Assembly: GCF_935825525.1 (NCBI RefSeq)
Contig: NZ_CAKXZT010000136.1
Span: 18,958-82,957, forward strand
Origin: Mesorhizobium escarrei
Lineage (GTDB): Bacteria; Pseudomonadota; Alphaproteobacteria; Rhizobiales; Rhizobiaceae
Direction of reading: 5' to 3'
DNA length: 64,000 bases
Shown here: positions 8,514 to 16,621 of the stretch, one piece after another
How positions within the stretch are numbered: the stretch's first letter is position 1
Layout of the letters: each line of letters starts with the position of its first letter
Position numbers and translations under genes: made by a program
Notes under the pieces: model-generated
What the model saw: only the letters and a program-made list of their open reading frames with translations
Databases searched by the model: none
Told to the model about the DNA's origin: nothing

Positions 8514-9557
8514 ATGATGAACGACCGCCTGCGTGCCGTTTCCGGTCAGATCATTGCAGTCGCCGTGGCGCTGATAATGGGCGCCATCATCATCCTCATG
8601 GTCGGTGAGAGCCCGGTCCGTGTCTTCATGACGCTGTTGCGCGGCGCCTTCGGCGACCAGGCAAAGATTGCCGGGACCTTGCTGCAGACGACGCCGATCC
8701 TGATCTGCGGCGTCGCTGCTTGCGTCGGCCTGCGCGGCGGCATGTTCAACGTCGGCATCGAGGGTCAGCTTTTCCTCGGCGGCTTCGCTGCTGCCTGGGT
8801 CGGCTTCGCCTTTCCGCTGCCCGCGGGCATTCACATGCTGGCGGCGCTGGCACTGGCGGTCGTGGCGGGCGCCGCGTGGGTCGCTATCCCGGCCTATTTC
8901 CGTGCCCGCTACAACACCAACGAAGTCGTCTCGACGATCCTGTCGAACTACGTCGCGGTGCTGCTCACCTCCTATTTCACGATCTTTCTGTTCAAGCGAC
9001 CAGGTGGCTGGTCGGAGACGCCGCCGATCCTGCCGACAGCCTATCTGCCGGGAATCTTCGACTTCTCGCGGTTGAACTGGGGCCTGGTCATCGGCCTGGT
9101 GCTGGCGATCGGCGCCGCACTGGTTTTCCGCTACACCAGTTGGGGCTATGGCGTGACGATGGTCGGCTCGGCGCCGAAATTTGCCGAATATGGCGGCGTC
9201 AACGTGAAATGGCAGGGCTTTGTGGTCCTGCTCCTTTCGGGCGCCGTAGGCGGACTGGCCGGTGGGGTCGAGACGCTCGGCGTCCATCATCGCTTCATGG
9301 AAGGCTTCGCTCCCGGTTTCGGCTTCGATGGGCTGATCGCCGCCTTGCTCGCCAATGGCTCGCCGGTCGCCACCATCTTCACGGCGCTGTTCTTCGGCGC
9401 CTTGCGCAACGGGTCGCTGCTGCTCGAGGTCGACACCGGCGCGTCGCGCGAGATCATCACCGTGATCCAGGCGCTGATCATCCTCAGCGTATCGGCCCAG
9501 GCTCTGGTCAGGCGCCGCGGCGACAGCCAGGCTGGGGAGCGGCGATGGAAATTCTAG
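8514..9557 (+). CDS. Nucleoside ABC transporter permease 1
   Basis: 347-aa inner-membrane protein of the BPD_transp_2 type with about eight to nine hydrophobic segments. The conserved GLRGGMFNVGIEGQLFLGG motif is typical of BmpC/NupP-like permeases, and ARYNTNEVVSTILSNY is a second family motif. Its 3' end overlaps the next permease gene by 13 bp, showing obligate pairing. With the ATPase and BMP protein it forms a complete nucleoside importer. Confidence 0.92.
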   Translation: MMNDRLRAVSGQIIAVAVALIMGAIIILMVGESPVRVFMTLLRGAFGDQAKIAGTLLQTTPILICGVAACVGLRGGMFNVGIEGQLFLGGFAAAWVGFAFPLPAGIHMLAALALAVVAGAAWVAIPAYFRARYNTNEVVSTILSNYVAVLLTSYFTIFLFKRPGGWSETPPILPTAYLPGIFDFSRLNWGLVIGLVLAIGAALVFRYTSWGYGVTMVGSAPKFAEYGGVNVKWQGFVVLLLSGAVGGLAGGVETLGVHHRFMEGFAPGFGFDGLIAALLANGSPVATIFTALFFGALRNGSLLLEVDTGASREIITVIQALIILSVSAQALVRRRGDSQAGERRWKF

Positions 9558-10531
9558 ACAAGCTCGTCAACGTCGCGCTGATCGCAGCGACGCTTCGTAC
9601 CACCGCGCCCATCCTTCTGGTCGCGCTCGGGGGCTCATTCACCACCAAAGCCGGCATCTTCAACATCGGCCTTGAAGGGCAGATGCTGGCAGGCGCCTTC
9701 TTTGCCGTCCTCGGCTCGATCTGGACAGGTTCCGCGCTGCTGGGGGTCGCTTGTGGCGTCGCGGCGGCGCTCGCCTTTGCCCTGGTTTTTGCGGTTCTGG
9801 TGGTGAGCTTCCGCGCCAATGAAGTGGTCGTTGGACTGGCGCTCAACATCCTTGCCGGCGGCATGACGATCTCGCTGATGAAGGCGATTTTCGGCACGCG
9901 AGGCTCCATCGTCGGTCAAGGCATCGTCGGCCTGCCGAAAGTCCAACTGCCCGGCGCCCGCGACCTTCTCGGCTCATGGGCATCGCTGATCTCCGGCTTC
10001 ACACCGATCGTGTATGTCGCGTTCATCGCGGTGCCGCTGCTGGTCCTGTTCTATAACAGCACCCGGCTCGGACTCTATATCCGCGTCGTCGGCGAGAAGC
10101 CCGAAGCCGCCGAGGCGCTCGGCATCTCGATCACCCGCGTCCGCTACATCGCGTCGCTGCTGTGCGGATTGCTGGCGGGGCTGGCCGGTGCGCATCTGTC
10201 GCTCGGCTACATAACCATGTTCACCGAAAACATGTCATCGGGCCGTGGCTTCATGGCCGTGGCAATCCTGATTTTCTCAAACGGCGATCCGCTCAAGGTG
10301 CTGGCCGGCTGCCTGTTGTTCGGTTTCGCCGACGCCTTCTCGCTGCGCCTGCAGACATTCGGCTATCCGTCCTATCTGGTTCTCACCGTCCCCTACGTCG
10401 TCGCGCTCACCGCGCTGTTTGCGCTCTCCTATCGCGCGCGACCAAAGATCATCATGGAGACGCTGGCGTCGATGCAGAAACTGCTGTCGGCAGACAAAAG
10501 CACCGAGCCGGGCAGCAAACATCCCTCATGA
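9545..10531 (+). CDS. Nucleoside ABC transporter permease 2
   Basis: 328-aa permease; start ATG 9545 with GGGGAG upstream, inside the end of the preceding permease gene. Contains KAGIFNIGLEGQMLAGAFFA, FRANEVVVGLALNILAGG and the cytoplasmic coupling region GEKPEAAEALGIS. Hydrophobic segments run through the protein, and the C-terminal ~25 residues are polar and probably cytoplasmic. It forms the membrane heterodimer with permease 1. The frame stays open for 275 codons upstream, but that part is an out-of-frame reading of permease 1. Confidence 0.92.
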   Translation: MEILDKLVNVALIAATLRTTAPILLVALGGSFTTKAGIFNIGLEGQMLAGAFFAVLGSIWTGSALLGVACGVAAALAFALVFAVLVVSFRANEVVVGLALNILAGGMTISLMKAIFGTRGSIVGQGIVGLPKVQLPGARDLLGSWASLISGFTPIVYVAFIAVPLLVLFYNSTRLGLYIRVVGEKPEAAEALGISITRVRYIASLLCGLLAGLAGAHLSLGYITMFTENMSSGRGFMAVAILIFSNGDPLKVLAGCLLFGFADAFSLRLQTFGYPSYLVLTVPYVVALTALFALSYRARPKIIMETLASMQKLLSADKSTEPGSKHPS

Positions 10532-10542
10532 AGGAAACCTCC

Positions 10543-11556
10543 ATGGAACGCATAATCCTCGACGTGGATTCTGCCGGCGACGACATTCTCGCCGTGCTGT
10601 TTGCCGCGGCGAATCCAAACCTCCGGCTCGAAGGCGTGACCACCGTGACGGGTGCGGCTGGCCCGATCGAGCAGGTCACCAACGTCGTCCTCAACACGCT
10701 GGCGGTTGCCGGGCGCGACGACATCCCGGTTCACGCCGGCGCGTGGCGACCGATCGTCGGCAACGCCAAGGCCGACATGGAAGCGCCGGTTCACTTCGAA
10801 AAGCGGCTCGTGGCGCGCTTCGGCGACCGCCTGAAGAAATTCAATCCCCCGGCGCCGGCGCCGTCGCGCCAGGCAACGCCGGGGCACGCGGTCGACTTCA
10901 TTATCGAAACGGTCATGGCCAATCCCGGCGAGATCACGCTGGTGACGACCGGGCCGCTGACCAATGCAGCGATGGCACTGCTGCAGGAGCCCCGGCTGAC
11001 GGAGGCGCTTAAGCGCCTGCTGGTGCTCGGCGGCAATTTTCAGACGCCCGGCAACATCACGCCGCTGTCGGAATACAACATCTGGGCCGATCCGGAAGCC
11101 TCGCGCATCGTGCTGAACGCCGATGTCGACAAGATCCTCGTGCCGCTCGACATATGCGAGGACAACCGCGTCGCCGCCTCGATGTTGACGCGCGACGACC
11201 TCGCGGACATGCAGGCCGGCGCCAAGGACAATCCCGTTTTCGAGATGATCGCCGACAGCTTTCCGATCTACATCGACATCTGGCGCGAATTCTTCGACCT
11301 TGTCGGGTTCCCGATGGACGACGTGATCACCGTCGCGCTGGCTTTCGATCCGGGCCTTGCCACGATGACCGAGCCGCTGTTCGTCGACGTTGTGCTGGAC
11401 GGGCGCCTCGCGCGCGGACAAACCGTCGCCTATCGCGGCCGGCAATTGCTGCCCGGCGGAGGACCGAAGACCACCCGTATCTGCACCGGTCTCGACGGCC
11501 GCCGCTTCCTCAACATGTTCAAGCAGACCGTCGCGCAATACGAGAGGGCGGCGTGA
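10543..11556 (+). CDS. Nucleoside hydrolase (IUNH family), non-canonical active site
   Basis: 337-aa inosine-uridine-preferring nucleoside hydrolase fold, cleaving the N-glycosidic bond of ribonucleosides. ATG 10543 is chosen for AAGGAAAC at proper spacing; ATG 10528 overlaps the permease stop. The N-terminal Ca-binding loop reads DVDSAGDDILA instead of the usual DTDPGxDDAxA; the three Asp ligands are kept but the Pro-Gly is altered. The C-terminal motif, normally HDP, reads PMDDVITVAL, so the general-acid His is replaced by Asp. GNFQTPGNITPLSEYNIWADPEA is conserved. An altered nucleoside specificity is inferred. Confidence 0.88.
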   Translation: MERIILDVDSAGDDILAVLFAAANPNLRLEGVTTVTGAAGPIEQVTNVVLNTLAVAGRDDIPVHAGAWRPIVGNAKADMEAPVHFEKRLVARFGDRLKKFNPPAPAPSRQATPGHAVDFIIETVMANPGEITLVTTGPLTNAAMALLQEPRLTEALKRLLVLGGNFQTPGNITPLSEYNIWADPEASRIVLNADVDKILVPLDICEDNRVAASMLTRDDLADMQAGAKDNPVFEMIADSFPIYIDIWREFFDLVGFPMDDVITVALAFDPGLATMTEPLFVDVVLDGRLARGQTVAYRGRQLLPGGGPKTTRICTGLDGRRFLNMFKQTVAQYERAA

Positions 11557-11567
11557 GGGACGATACG

Positions 11568-12500
11568 ATGACCACTGCAACTCCCATCCTGTTCGATTGC
11601 GACCCGGGTCACGATGACGCCATCGCGCTGGTCATGGCGCATCGTTCGCCAGCCATCAAACTGCTCGGTGTCACCACGACCTGCGGCAATGCCGAGGTCG
11701 AGAAGACAACCGCCAATACGCTGCGCATCCTCGAGTTCATCGGCGCCGGCGACGTGCCGGTGGCGCAGGGTTGCCACCGTCCACTGGCGCGGCCCCTAGT
11801 GCTCGGCACCGCCGACGGGCCAAGCGGTCTCGAAGGCTCGCCCTACCTGCCGCAGGCGACGATCAAACCGGTCAAGCAGCATGCGGTCGATTTCCTCGCC
11901 GACACGCTACGCGCCTCGCCCGAGCCGATCCTGGTGGTCGCTACCGGCCCACTGACCAATATCGGCCTGCTGATTCTCAAACATCGCGACGTGCTGCCCA
12001 AGATCAAGGAACTGATCTGGATGGGCGGCGTGTTCTACCGCAAGAGCGAGATCATCACGCCAACCGAGTTCAATGCCTTCTGCGACCCGGAGGCGCTGAA
12101 GATCGTCCTGGACAGTAGTGTGCCGATCCTGATGGTCGGCCTCGATGTCACCATGCAGGTGCTGATCGAGGCGCCGCAATATGCCGAGCTCACGACGATT
12201 GACACGCCGCTCGGCCGGCTCGTCAACGATTGGCTGCTGTTCTACGAGAAGCTGCACCGCAACTCGATGGGCGTCGGCGGGGCGATGCATGACCCCCTGG
12301 TTCTGGCGCTGGCCATCGACCCAACGCTGGTGCGCACGCGTCCCGCCCATATCGGCGTCAACTTGTCGGGCACCTACGCATTCGGCGCGACCGTTGCCGA
12401 TTTCTGGGGCGACCGTGGCGAAAAGGACAATGCCCGCATCGCGCACGAAGTCGATGCAGACCGCTTCTTCAAACTGATGTTCGATCTGCTCCGGGATTAG
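11568..12500 (+). CDS. Nucleoside hydrolase (IUNH family), canonical
   Basis: 310-aa ribonucleoside hydrolase with an intact active site: FDCDPGHDDAIAL at the N-terminus (Ca-binding Asp cluster), VATGPLTNIG, EFNAFCDPEAL, and AMHDPLVLALAIDP carrying the catalytic His and the last Asp ligand. GAGGGA lies 7 nt before ATG 11568. Last gene of the nucleoside uptake operon, so imported nucleosides would be split to ribose and free base in the cytoplasm. Having two divergent hydrolases in one operon suggests two nucleoside classes. Confidence 0.92.
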   Translation: MTTATPILFDCDPGHDDAIALVMAHRSPAIKLLGVTTTCGNAEVEKTTANTLRILEFIGAGDVPVAQGCHRPLARPLVLGTADGPSGLEGSPYLPQATIKPVKQHAVDFLADTLRASPEPILVVATGPLTNIGLLILKHRDVLPKIKELIWMGGVFYRKSEIITPTEFNAFCDPEALKIVLDSSVPILMVGLDVTMQVLIEAPQYAELTTIDTPLGRLVNDWLLFYEKLHRNSMGVGGAMHDPLVLALAIDPTLVRTRPAHIGVNLSGTYAFGATVADFWGDRGEKDNARIAHEVDADRFFKLMFDLLRD

Positions 12501-12567
12501 ACCGGGCAGAACGGAGGCGTCAGGGCGCGCCGTTTGCTCGAAAAGGCAACGATGCGCCATAGCCGCC

Positions 12568-12595
12568 CGCATTGACAAAATATTTTGTCAATGCG
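12568..12595. promoter_or_regulatory. Perfect 28-bp palindrome, ArsR-type operator
   Basis: A perfect palindrome from 12568 to 12595 with centre between 12581 and 12582. The inner 20 bases are TTGACAAAATATTTTGTCAA. It contains a TTGACA -35-like hexamer and immediately precedes a decayed ArsR gene. ArsR repressors typically bind such long AT-centred palindromes to autoregulate an operon with an SRPBCC gene. All of this fits except that the regulator is broken. Confidence 0.75.
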
Positions 12596-12605
12596 AAAAA
12601 AGAGT

Positions 12606-12960
12606 GTGCTTGAATTTGACGTCATTGAGATACCGGCAGCGGCGCTGGCCCTGGACTCCATGAAAACCCGCTTACTCCAGGAGCTTGCGGAACCTGCATC
12701 GGCCGCTTCGCTTGCTAGTCGGCTCGGCCTCACGCGGCAAAGAGTGAAGTATCATTCGCGGCGCTGGAAGACTGCAAGCTGGTCGAGCCAGCGGAGGAAC
12801 GCCAATGGTGCGGTCGAACGCCGCCGATGGTCGCAACTTGCATCGTCGTATGTCATCTCACCGGCAGCGCTGGGTCCTATGCGGTCGATCGGGACGCGCC
12901 AACGACCGCCTGTTGGCCAGTAATGGCGTCGTACCCCGACCCCGCGAAGCCAAAGCCTGA
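12606..12960 (+). pseudogene. Decayed ArsR-family regulator
   Basis: The N-terminus is clearly ArsR: DVIEIPAAALALDSMKTRLLQELAEPAS and the HTH SLASRLGLTRQRVKYH. After codon KYH (12753-12755) a 1-nt loss shifts the frame. The expected ALEDCKLVEPAEERQW is read in another frame to about 12815, ASSYVISPAALGP returns to the first frame near 12840, and GRANDRLLASN...PREAKA, ending at the TGA at 12958-12960, is in the third. At least three to four indels within 200 bp disrupt the gene, so it is not sequencing-scale noise alone unless this stretch was poorly sequenced. No dimerisation domain can be made. The SRPBCC gene it should regulate follows by 11 bp. Confidence 0.8.
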
Positions 12961-12971
12961 AAGGAGTTTCC

Positions 12972-13778
12972 ATGCCAATCAAGAAAGACGAAACCGGAAA
13001 GCGTTGGGTCGAGATGCAGTTCGTCACGCCCGGCACACCCGAGCAGGTTTGGCGGGCAATTGCGACTGGTCCCGGCAACACTGCCTGGTTCACAAAAACC
13101 ACGATCGACGAGCATGTCGGCGGCAGGCTTCATTTCGACTTGGGTCCCAATGGCGCCTCCACCGGCGAAGTGACGATTTGGGAGCCGCCGTTCCGTTTCG
13201 GCTATGTCGAACGCGAGTGGAGCGAAGGCGCGCCGCCTGTTGCAACGGAGATCACTGTGACCAGCCGGTCGGGTGATCGTTGCGTTGTTCGCATGGTCCA
13301 TTCGCTGTTTGCCTCGACCGACGACTGGGACGATCAGTTGGAAGGATTCGAGAGCGGCTGGCCCGGCTTGTTCGAGGTGCTGCGCGTTTACCTGTCGCAC
13401 TTCGCCGGCGAAAAGGCCGCCAGCTTCAGCGTCATGGCCAACTCGGAGGTCGACCAGCTCTCGACTTGGAGGCGGCTCACCGAGACGCTCGGTCTGGCCG
13501 GCGCGAATGTCGGCGAGGAGCGGAATGGCCCGCAACAGCCGGCGAGACTATCCGGCATAGTCGAACGCGTGCGGCAGGACGACAAGCAGCGCTTCATCGT
13601 GCTGCGCCTGAATGCGCCTGCTCCCGGCATCGCCCTGATCGGAACCTATGATACCGATGGCAGCGCAAACGCCAGCATGGCACTGTATCTTTACGGCGAC
13701 GACGCCAAGCAGCGCGCCGCGGAGGGCGAGCCTAAGTGGCGGAACTGGTTTGGCGAAACCTTCAAGCACCCGGGCTGA
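12972..13778 (+). CDS. SRPBCC (AHSA1-like) domain protein
   Basis: 268-aa START/Bet v1-like protein. Residues 1-150 form the SRPBCC domain (PGTPEQVWRAIATGPGNTAWF, GGRLHFDLGP, WEPPFRFGYVEREW, VVRMVHSLF, WDDQLEGFESGWPG). A second segment of ~110 residues after SMANSEVDQLS looks like a divergent repeat of such a domain. AAGGAG precedes ATG 12972. SRPBCC genes are usually cotranscribed with an ArsR repressor, and the decayed gene just upstream fits. Role unknown; the family binds hydrophobic ligands. Confidence 0.85.
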   Translation: MPIKKDETGKRWVEMQFVTPGTPEQVWRAIATGPGNTAWFTKTTIDEHVGGRLHFDLGPNGASTGEVTIWEPPFRFGYVEREWSEGAPPVATEITVTSRSGDRCVVRMVHSLFASTDDWDDQLEGFESGWPGLFEVLRVYLSHFAGEKAASFSVMANSEVDQLSTWRRLTETLGLAGANVGEERNGPQQPARLSGIVERVRQDDKQRFIVLRLNAPAPGIALIGTYDTDGSANASMALYLYGDDAKQRAAEGEPKWRNWFGETFKHPG

Positions 13779-13794
13779 CGGATGTGCCTGGATC

Positions 13795-13814
13795 GGCCGG
13801 CCAGAAGGTCGGCC
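13795..13814. terminator. Hairpin downstream of SRPBCC gene
   Basis: GGCCGGCC and GGTCGGCC form an 8-bp stem (one G-U pair) around an AGAA loop, 17 bp after the SRPBCC stop. No T-tract. Probable 3'-end hairpin. Confidence 0.45.
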
Positions 13815-13860
13815 GCCTGGGCAGCGCCCATATCATGGCGCATATACATAGGAGAGTGTG

Positions 13861-14092
13861 ATGAAGGTCGCCAAGTGGTGCAACAGCCTCGCCATCCGTC
13901 TTCCTGCCGTTGTGGTCGAGGCCCTCGAACTCAGGGAAGGCGATGAGATTGAGATCCATGTCGCCGATGTCCGACGACTCGGCGTCGCGCGCAAACCTGC
14001 CGCGCGAGGAATTGCTGAAGCGGCTTCGCGCCTTCCGCGGCCGCCTTCCCGCCGATTTCAAGTTCGACCGGGATGAGGCGAATGCCCGATAG
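13861..14092 (+). pseudogene. Frameshifted AbrB/MazE-type antitoxin
   Basis: Begins as a SpoVT-AbrB antitoxin, MKVAKWCNSLAIRLPAVVVEALELREGDEIEIHVADV, with AGGAG upstream. Near 14010-14020 (the CCTGCCGCGCGAGG stretch) the frame slips; the proper C-terminus REELLKRLRAFRGRLPADFKFDRDEANAR continues in the next frame to the TAG at 14090. As it stands the protein ends in an unrelated basic tail. The C-terminal part normally neutralises a PIN toxin. A GCGCC-N8-GGCGC inverted repeat at 13824-13841 may be the former operator. Confidence 0.75.
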
Positions 14093-14102
14093 CTTCTTCG
14101 AC
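14082..14102 (+). pseudogene. Stub of PIN-domain (VapC-type) toxin
   Basis: An ATG overlapping the antitoxin stop by 11 bp starts MPDSFFD, the usual first residues of the PIN toxin partnered with this antitoxin family. The expected continuation TNVLxYA is missing; the frame runs into unrelated sequence and then into the 3' end of the convergent DUF1349 gene. The toxin was therefore deleted, which may have allowed the antitoxin to decay. Seven residues are little evidence by themselves; the overlap geometry strengthens it. Confidence 0.45.
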
Positions 14103-14172
14103 CGCGCAATTCGCCTGTCGGAACAGTGCTTTGTGAAAGCGGCACCCCGATCCGCTGACAGCACGCGTTATT

Positions 14173-14754
14173 CTAGTCGTGGAGTTCTCTCGAGATCGCC
14201 GGGCCAACCGAAAAATCGCTGAATGTGACTTCGAAACCTTCACGTTGCGGCGAACAGCACATCATGCCGACATCGGCTATTTTCGAGGGCGGGAAGTAGG
14301 CTAGCCGCACCGGCTTCCAGCGATGGTCGGAAGCATCAAGATATTGAACACGGATTGTCTCGGCATGGCGGGTAAGCCGGATCCTGACGCCGTCCGGACC
14401 GGCCGGGATGCTGACCAGTGACCAGTCGGAGGCATCATTGGTGACGACGACGGAAAAATAGGCGAGCCCGTCGGTGAACTCGATGCCGGCCTTGACCCAG
14501 TGCGTCTCGCTCAGCCGGACCATCAAACCGGCCTGATCATAGAGCACCTTGTAGTCCCCCTTGACGGTGACCTCGGCGCTGAAATCCCCCTCGACCCGCC
14601 GGTAGAGGAAGTGGCCATTGTCGCGCCAGAAGCCATAAAAAGTTTCGCGCCAGAAATCGGTCTCCCTGCCGGTCTGCACCTGCACGGAGCTGTCGCCGAA
14701 ATCATGATGCGGTGGCGGGTTGAGCCAGGTCAGTTCTGCAGGCTGAGATGTCAT
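14173..14754 (-). CDS. DUF1349 domain-containing protein
   Basis: 193-aa protein with the concanavalin-like DUF1349 fold: FYGFWRDNGHFLYRR, DQAGLMVRLSETHWVKAGIEFTDG, NDASDWS and IRVQYLD...VGMMCCSPQREGFEVTFSDF. No signal peptide. These proteins resemble laminin-G/glucanase beta-sandwiches and are usually annotated as regulation-associated, with no proven activity. Its 3' end abuts the broken toxin-antitoxin remnant. It follows the S10 peptidase gene on the same strand with an 89-bp gap. Confidence 0.88.
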   Translation of the reverse strand: MTSQPAELTWLNPPPHHDFGDSSVQVQTGRETDFWRETFYGFWRDNGHFLYRRVEGDFSAEVTVKGDYKVLYDQAGLMVRLSETHWVKAGIEFTDGLAYFSVVVTNDASDWSLVSIPAGPDGVRIRLTRHAETIRVQYLDASDHRWKPVRLAYFPPSKIADVGMMCCSPQREGFEVTFSDFSVGPAISRELHD

Positions 14755-14843
14755 CGACTTGCTCGTCTCGCCGGTTCGTGTTGCGTCATCCGCCGCTCAT
14801 GCGACGAAGCGGATTTGTCTCTTGTAACCCGGCTTCAACCGTT

Positions 14844-16361
14844 TCATTTCGGCGCTTGGTAAAGCTCGGACGCGGCCTCCCTCAAGGCGCGCCGGCTCTC
14901 CGGCCTGAAATACATCATGTGGCCGCCTTCCAGAAGCTCGACGCGGATGGGCTTTGCGCCAGGAAGCGAAGGAACCTGGCCGACAAGGTAGCGCGACACC
15001 AGATAGGGTGTCACCAGGTCGGTGTAGCCGTTGACGATCAAAACGCCGAGGCCGGGATTTAATACGCGCGCCTGTTGAAGGTCATCCATCACGCCGACAT
15101 AGCCCTGACGCGTCGGGCTCGTGCCGTAATCCCAATTGCCGCTGATTTCACGGTTGAGAAGCCGATAGCTTAGATCGGTGCGGAATTTCAGTTCCTCACT
15201 GATATAGCTGACAAAGGCGGAAGTAAGCGCCGGCACGCTTCGGTCGAGCACCGGATCAGGACCCCTGGGCCTTGGACTTTCCGGGGAAATGTCTGCCGTT
15301 TCGATCGTGCCGTCATAGACGCTGAGAACATTGCCCCTTGCCCGCGCAAACTCCTTGGCGAAGAGCCCGGTGGGAATGCGCGCAAAGTTTCGTTTGACGA
15401 GTTCGAGCGGCAGGCCGGTGATTTCGGCAACGCGCGGGCTCGCCAGACGCCCGCCCTGTTCGAGCCCGCTGGCAAGCGCGACGAGATAGTCGCCAAGCGC
15501 ATAGCGTTCGACATCGGCCAACCGCTCCTGCAACTCGGAACCGGTGACGCTTTCGCTGCGCAGGCGCACCGCCGCCAGCGACGGCAGCTCAAGCGCCCAG
15601 TGAAGCGGCTGGAACTCGTCGGGCCGCACGAGCGTGAATTCGAGCGCCGGCGAGATGAGCACGATGCCGCGAGGGCTGATGCCGATGTCATCCTGGAGCG
15701 TCTTGGCGAGCAGTGCCGCCCGAAACCCGCCATAGCTTTCGCCGGCAAGAAACACCGGCGACGCTGTGCGGCCCGCCTGTGCCAGATAGAGCCGGATGAA
15801 TGCGCCCATCGCGGCGGCGTCTTGGTTGACGCCCCAGAAGCTGCGTGCTTCGGTGCCGGGTGCTTCGCGGCTGTAACCGGTGCCGACGGGGTCGACAAAG
15901 ACCAGGTCGGTCATGTCGAGCCAGGTGTTCGCGTTGTCCAAAAGCCGCTGCGGCGGTGGGAGAAAACTTCCATCGGCCGCTGTCGCCATCACGCGTGGAC
16001 CGAGCGCGCCAAGGTGCAGATAGGCGGAAGCTGCTCCGGGACCGCCGTTGAATACGAAAGTGATCGGGCGCCGGGGATCAGGTTCCCGGCTTGGCTCGGG
16101 ACGCAGCGTGTAGGCGACATGAAAGATTTCCGCGGTGACGTCGCCCTTGCCGGATAGCAACGACAGAGTGCCGGCCTTTGCCTGATAGTTGAGCGTGCGT
16201 CCCGCGATCACGATCGAATGATCTGAGATCTGCGGAGGCGGAAGCAGCGACAGAACGCCGCCCGAAGGCGACGGCCGCTCGGCCACTTGCGCATGGCCGG
16301 CTGAAGGGCCGCCAGCCAGCAGCAGCATAGCGAGGGTGATTTCTAGGAGCTTGGCACGCAT
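14844..16361 (-). CDS. S10 family serine carboxypeptidase, secreted
   Basis: 505 aa from ATG 16361, chosen for GGAG 6 nt upstream and because it begins a clear signal peptide (hydrophobic run ALLLLAGG-like, cleavage after AGHAQ). An upstream GTG at 16397 is less likely. Peptidase S10 signature: GGPGAAS oxyanion region, GESYGGFRA with nucleophile Ser, catalytic Asp in VNGYTDLVTPY and catalytic His in EGGHMMYFRPESR. Acts outside the cytoplasm, removing C-terminal residues from peptides at acidic pH by family analogy. No partner gene suggests a specific role. Confidence 0.9.
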   Translation of the reverse strand: MRAKLLEITLAMLLLAGGPSAGHAQVAERPSPSGGVLSLLPPPQISDHSIVIAGRTLNYQAKAGTLSLLSGKGDVTAEIFHVAYTLRPEPSREPDPRRPITFVFNGGPGAASAYLHLGALGPRVMATAADGSFLPPPQRLLDNANTWLDMTDLVFVDPVGTGYSREAPGTEARSFWGVNQDAAAMGAFIRLYLAQAGRTASPVFLAGESYGGFRAALLAKTLQDDIGISPRGIVLISPALEFTLVRPDEFQPLHWALELPSLAAVRLRSESVTGSELQERLADVERYALGDYLVALASGLEQGGRLASPRVAEITGLPLELVKRNFARIPTGLFAKEFARARGNVLSVYDGTIETADISPESPRPRGPDPVLDRSVPALTSAFVSYISEELKFRTDLSYRLLNREISGNWDYGTSPTRQGYVGVMDDLQQARVLNPGLGVLIVNGYTDLVTPYLVSRYLVGQVPSLPGAKPIRVELLEGGHMMYFRPESRRALREAASELYQAPK

Positions 16362-16510
16362 GGCGACTCCGCAGCGGAAACGACTGGAAGCTACCACGCT
16401 GATGGCTCAGCCGAAATCACAGGATCGTGCAGGCCGCTCGCTGCTGGAAGAAGACCGATGGCTTTTCAACGCACGATTTCGCCGAGACTAGCTTGCGTCA
16501 CAACCCCATA

Positions 16511-16529
16511 TGTGAAAAGACTATTCACA
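16511..16529. promoter_or_regulatory. Inverted repeat upstream of MaoC operon
   Basis: TGTGAA-N7-TTCACA, 27 bp upstream of the leader-peptide start. Perfect 6-bp arms resemble a CRP- or IclR-type operator. Position is suitable for control of the 16.6-19.5 kb operon. Confidence 0.35.
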
Positions 16530-16555
16530 AAAGAAGATTGACGGGAGGATCGATC

Positions 16556-16621
16556 ATGCAGTTCACTGGTCCGCGGCGCGTCTGGACGAATGATCCGTGC
16601 TTCCAATGGATGCTGCCATGA
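16556..16621 (+). CDS. Possible 21-residue leader peptide
   Basis: A 21-codon frame beginning MQFTGPRRVWTND and ending in MLP, with an excellent GGGAGG 7 nt before its ATG. Its TGA overlaps the ATG of the MaoC gene (ATGA at 16618-16621). The MaoC gene has no comparable ribosome site, so translation is probably delivered by coupling through this short frame. There is no run of regulatory codons except two Trp and two Arg. Function unproven. Confidence 0.4.
   Translation: MQFTGPRRVWTNDPCFQWMLP

Noticed and set aside
8720..9544. 275-codon N-terminal extension of nucleoside permease 2
   Set aside because: It is permease 1 read in another frame; true start is ATG 9545 with its own ribosome site.
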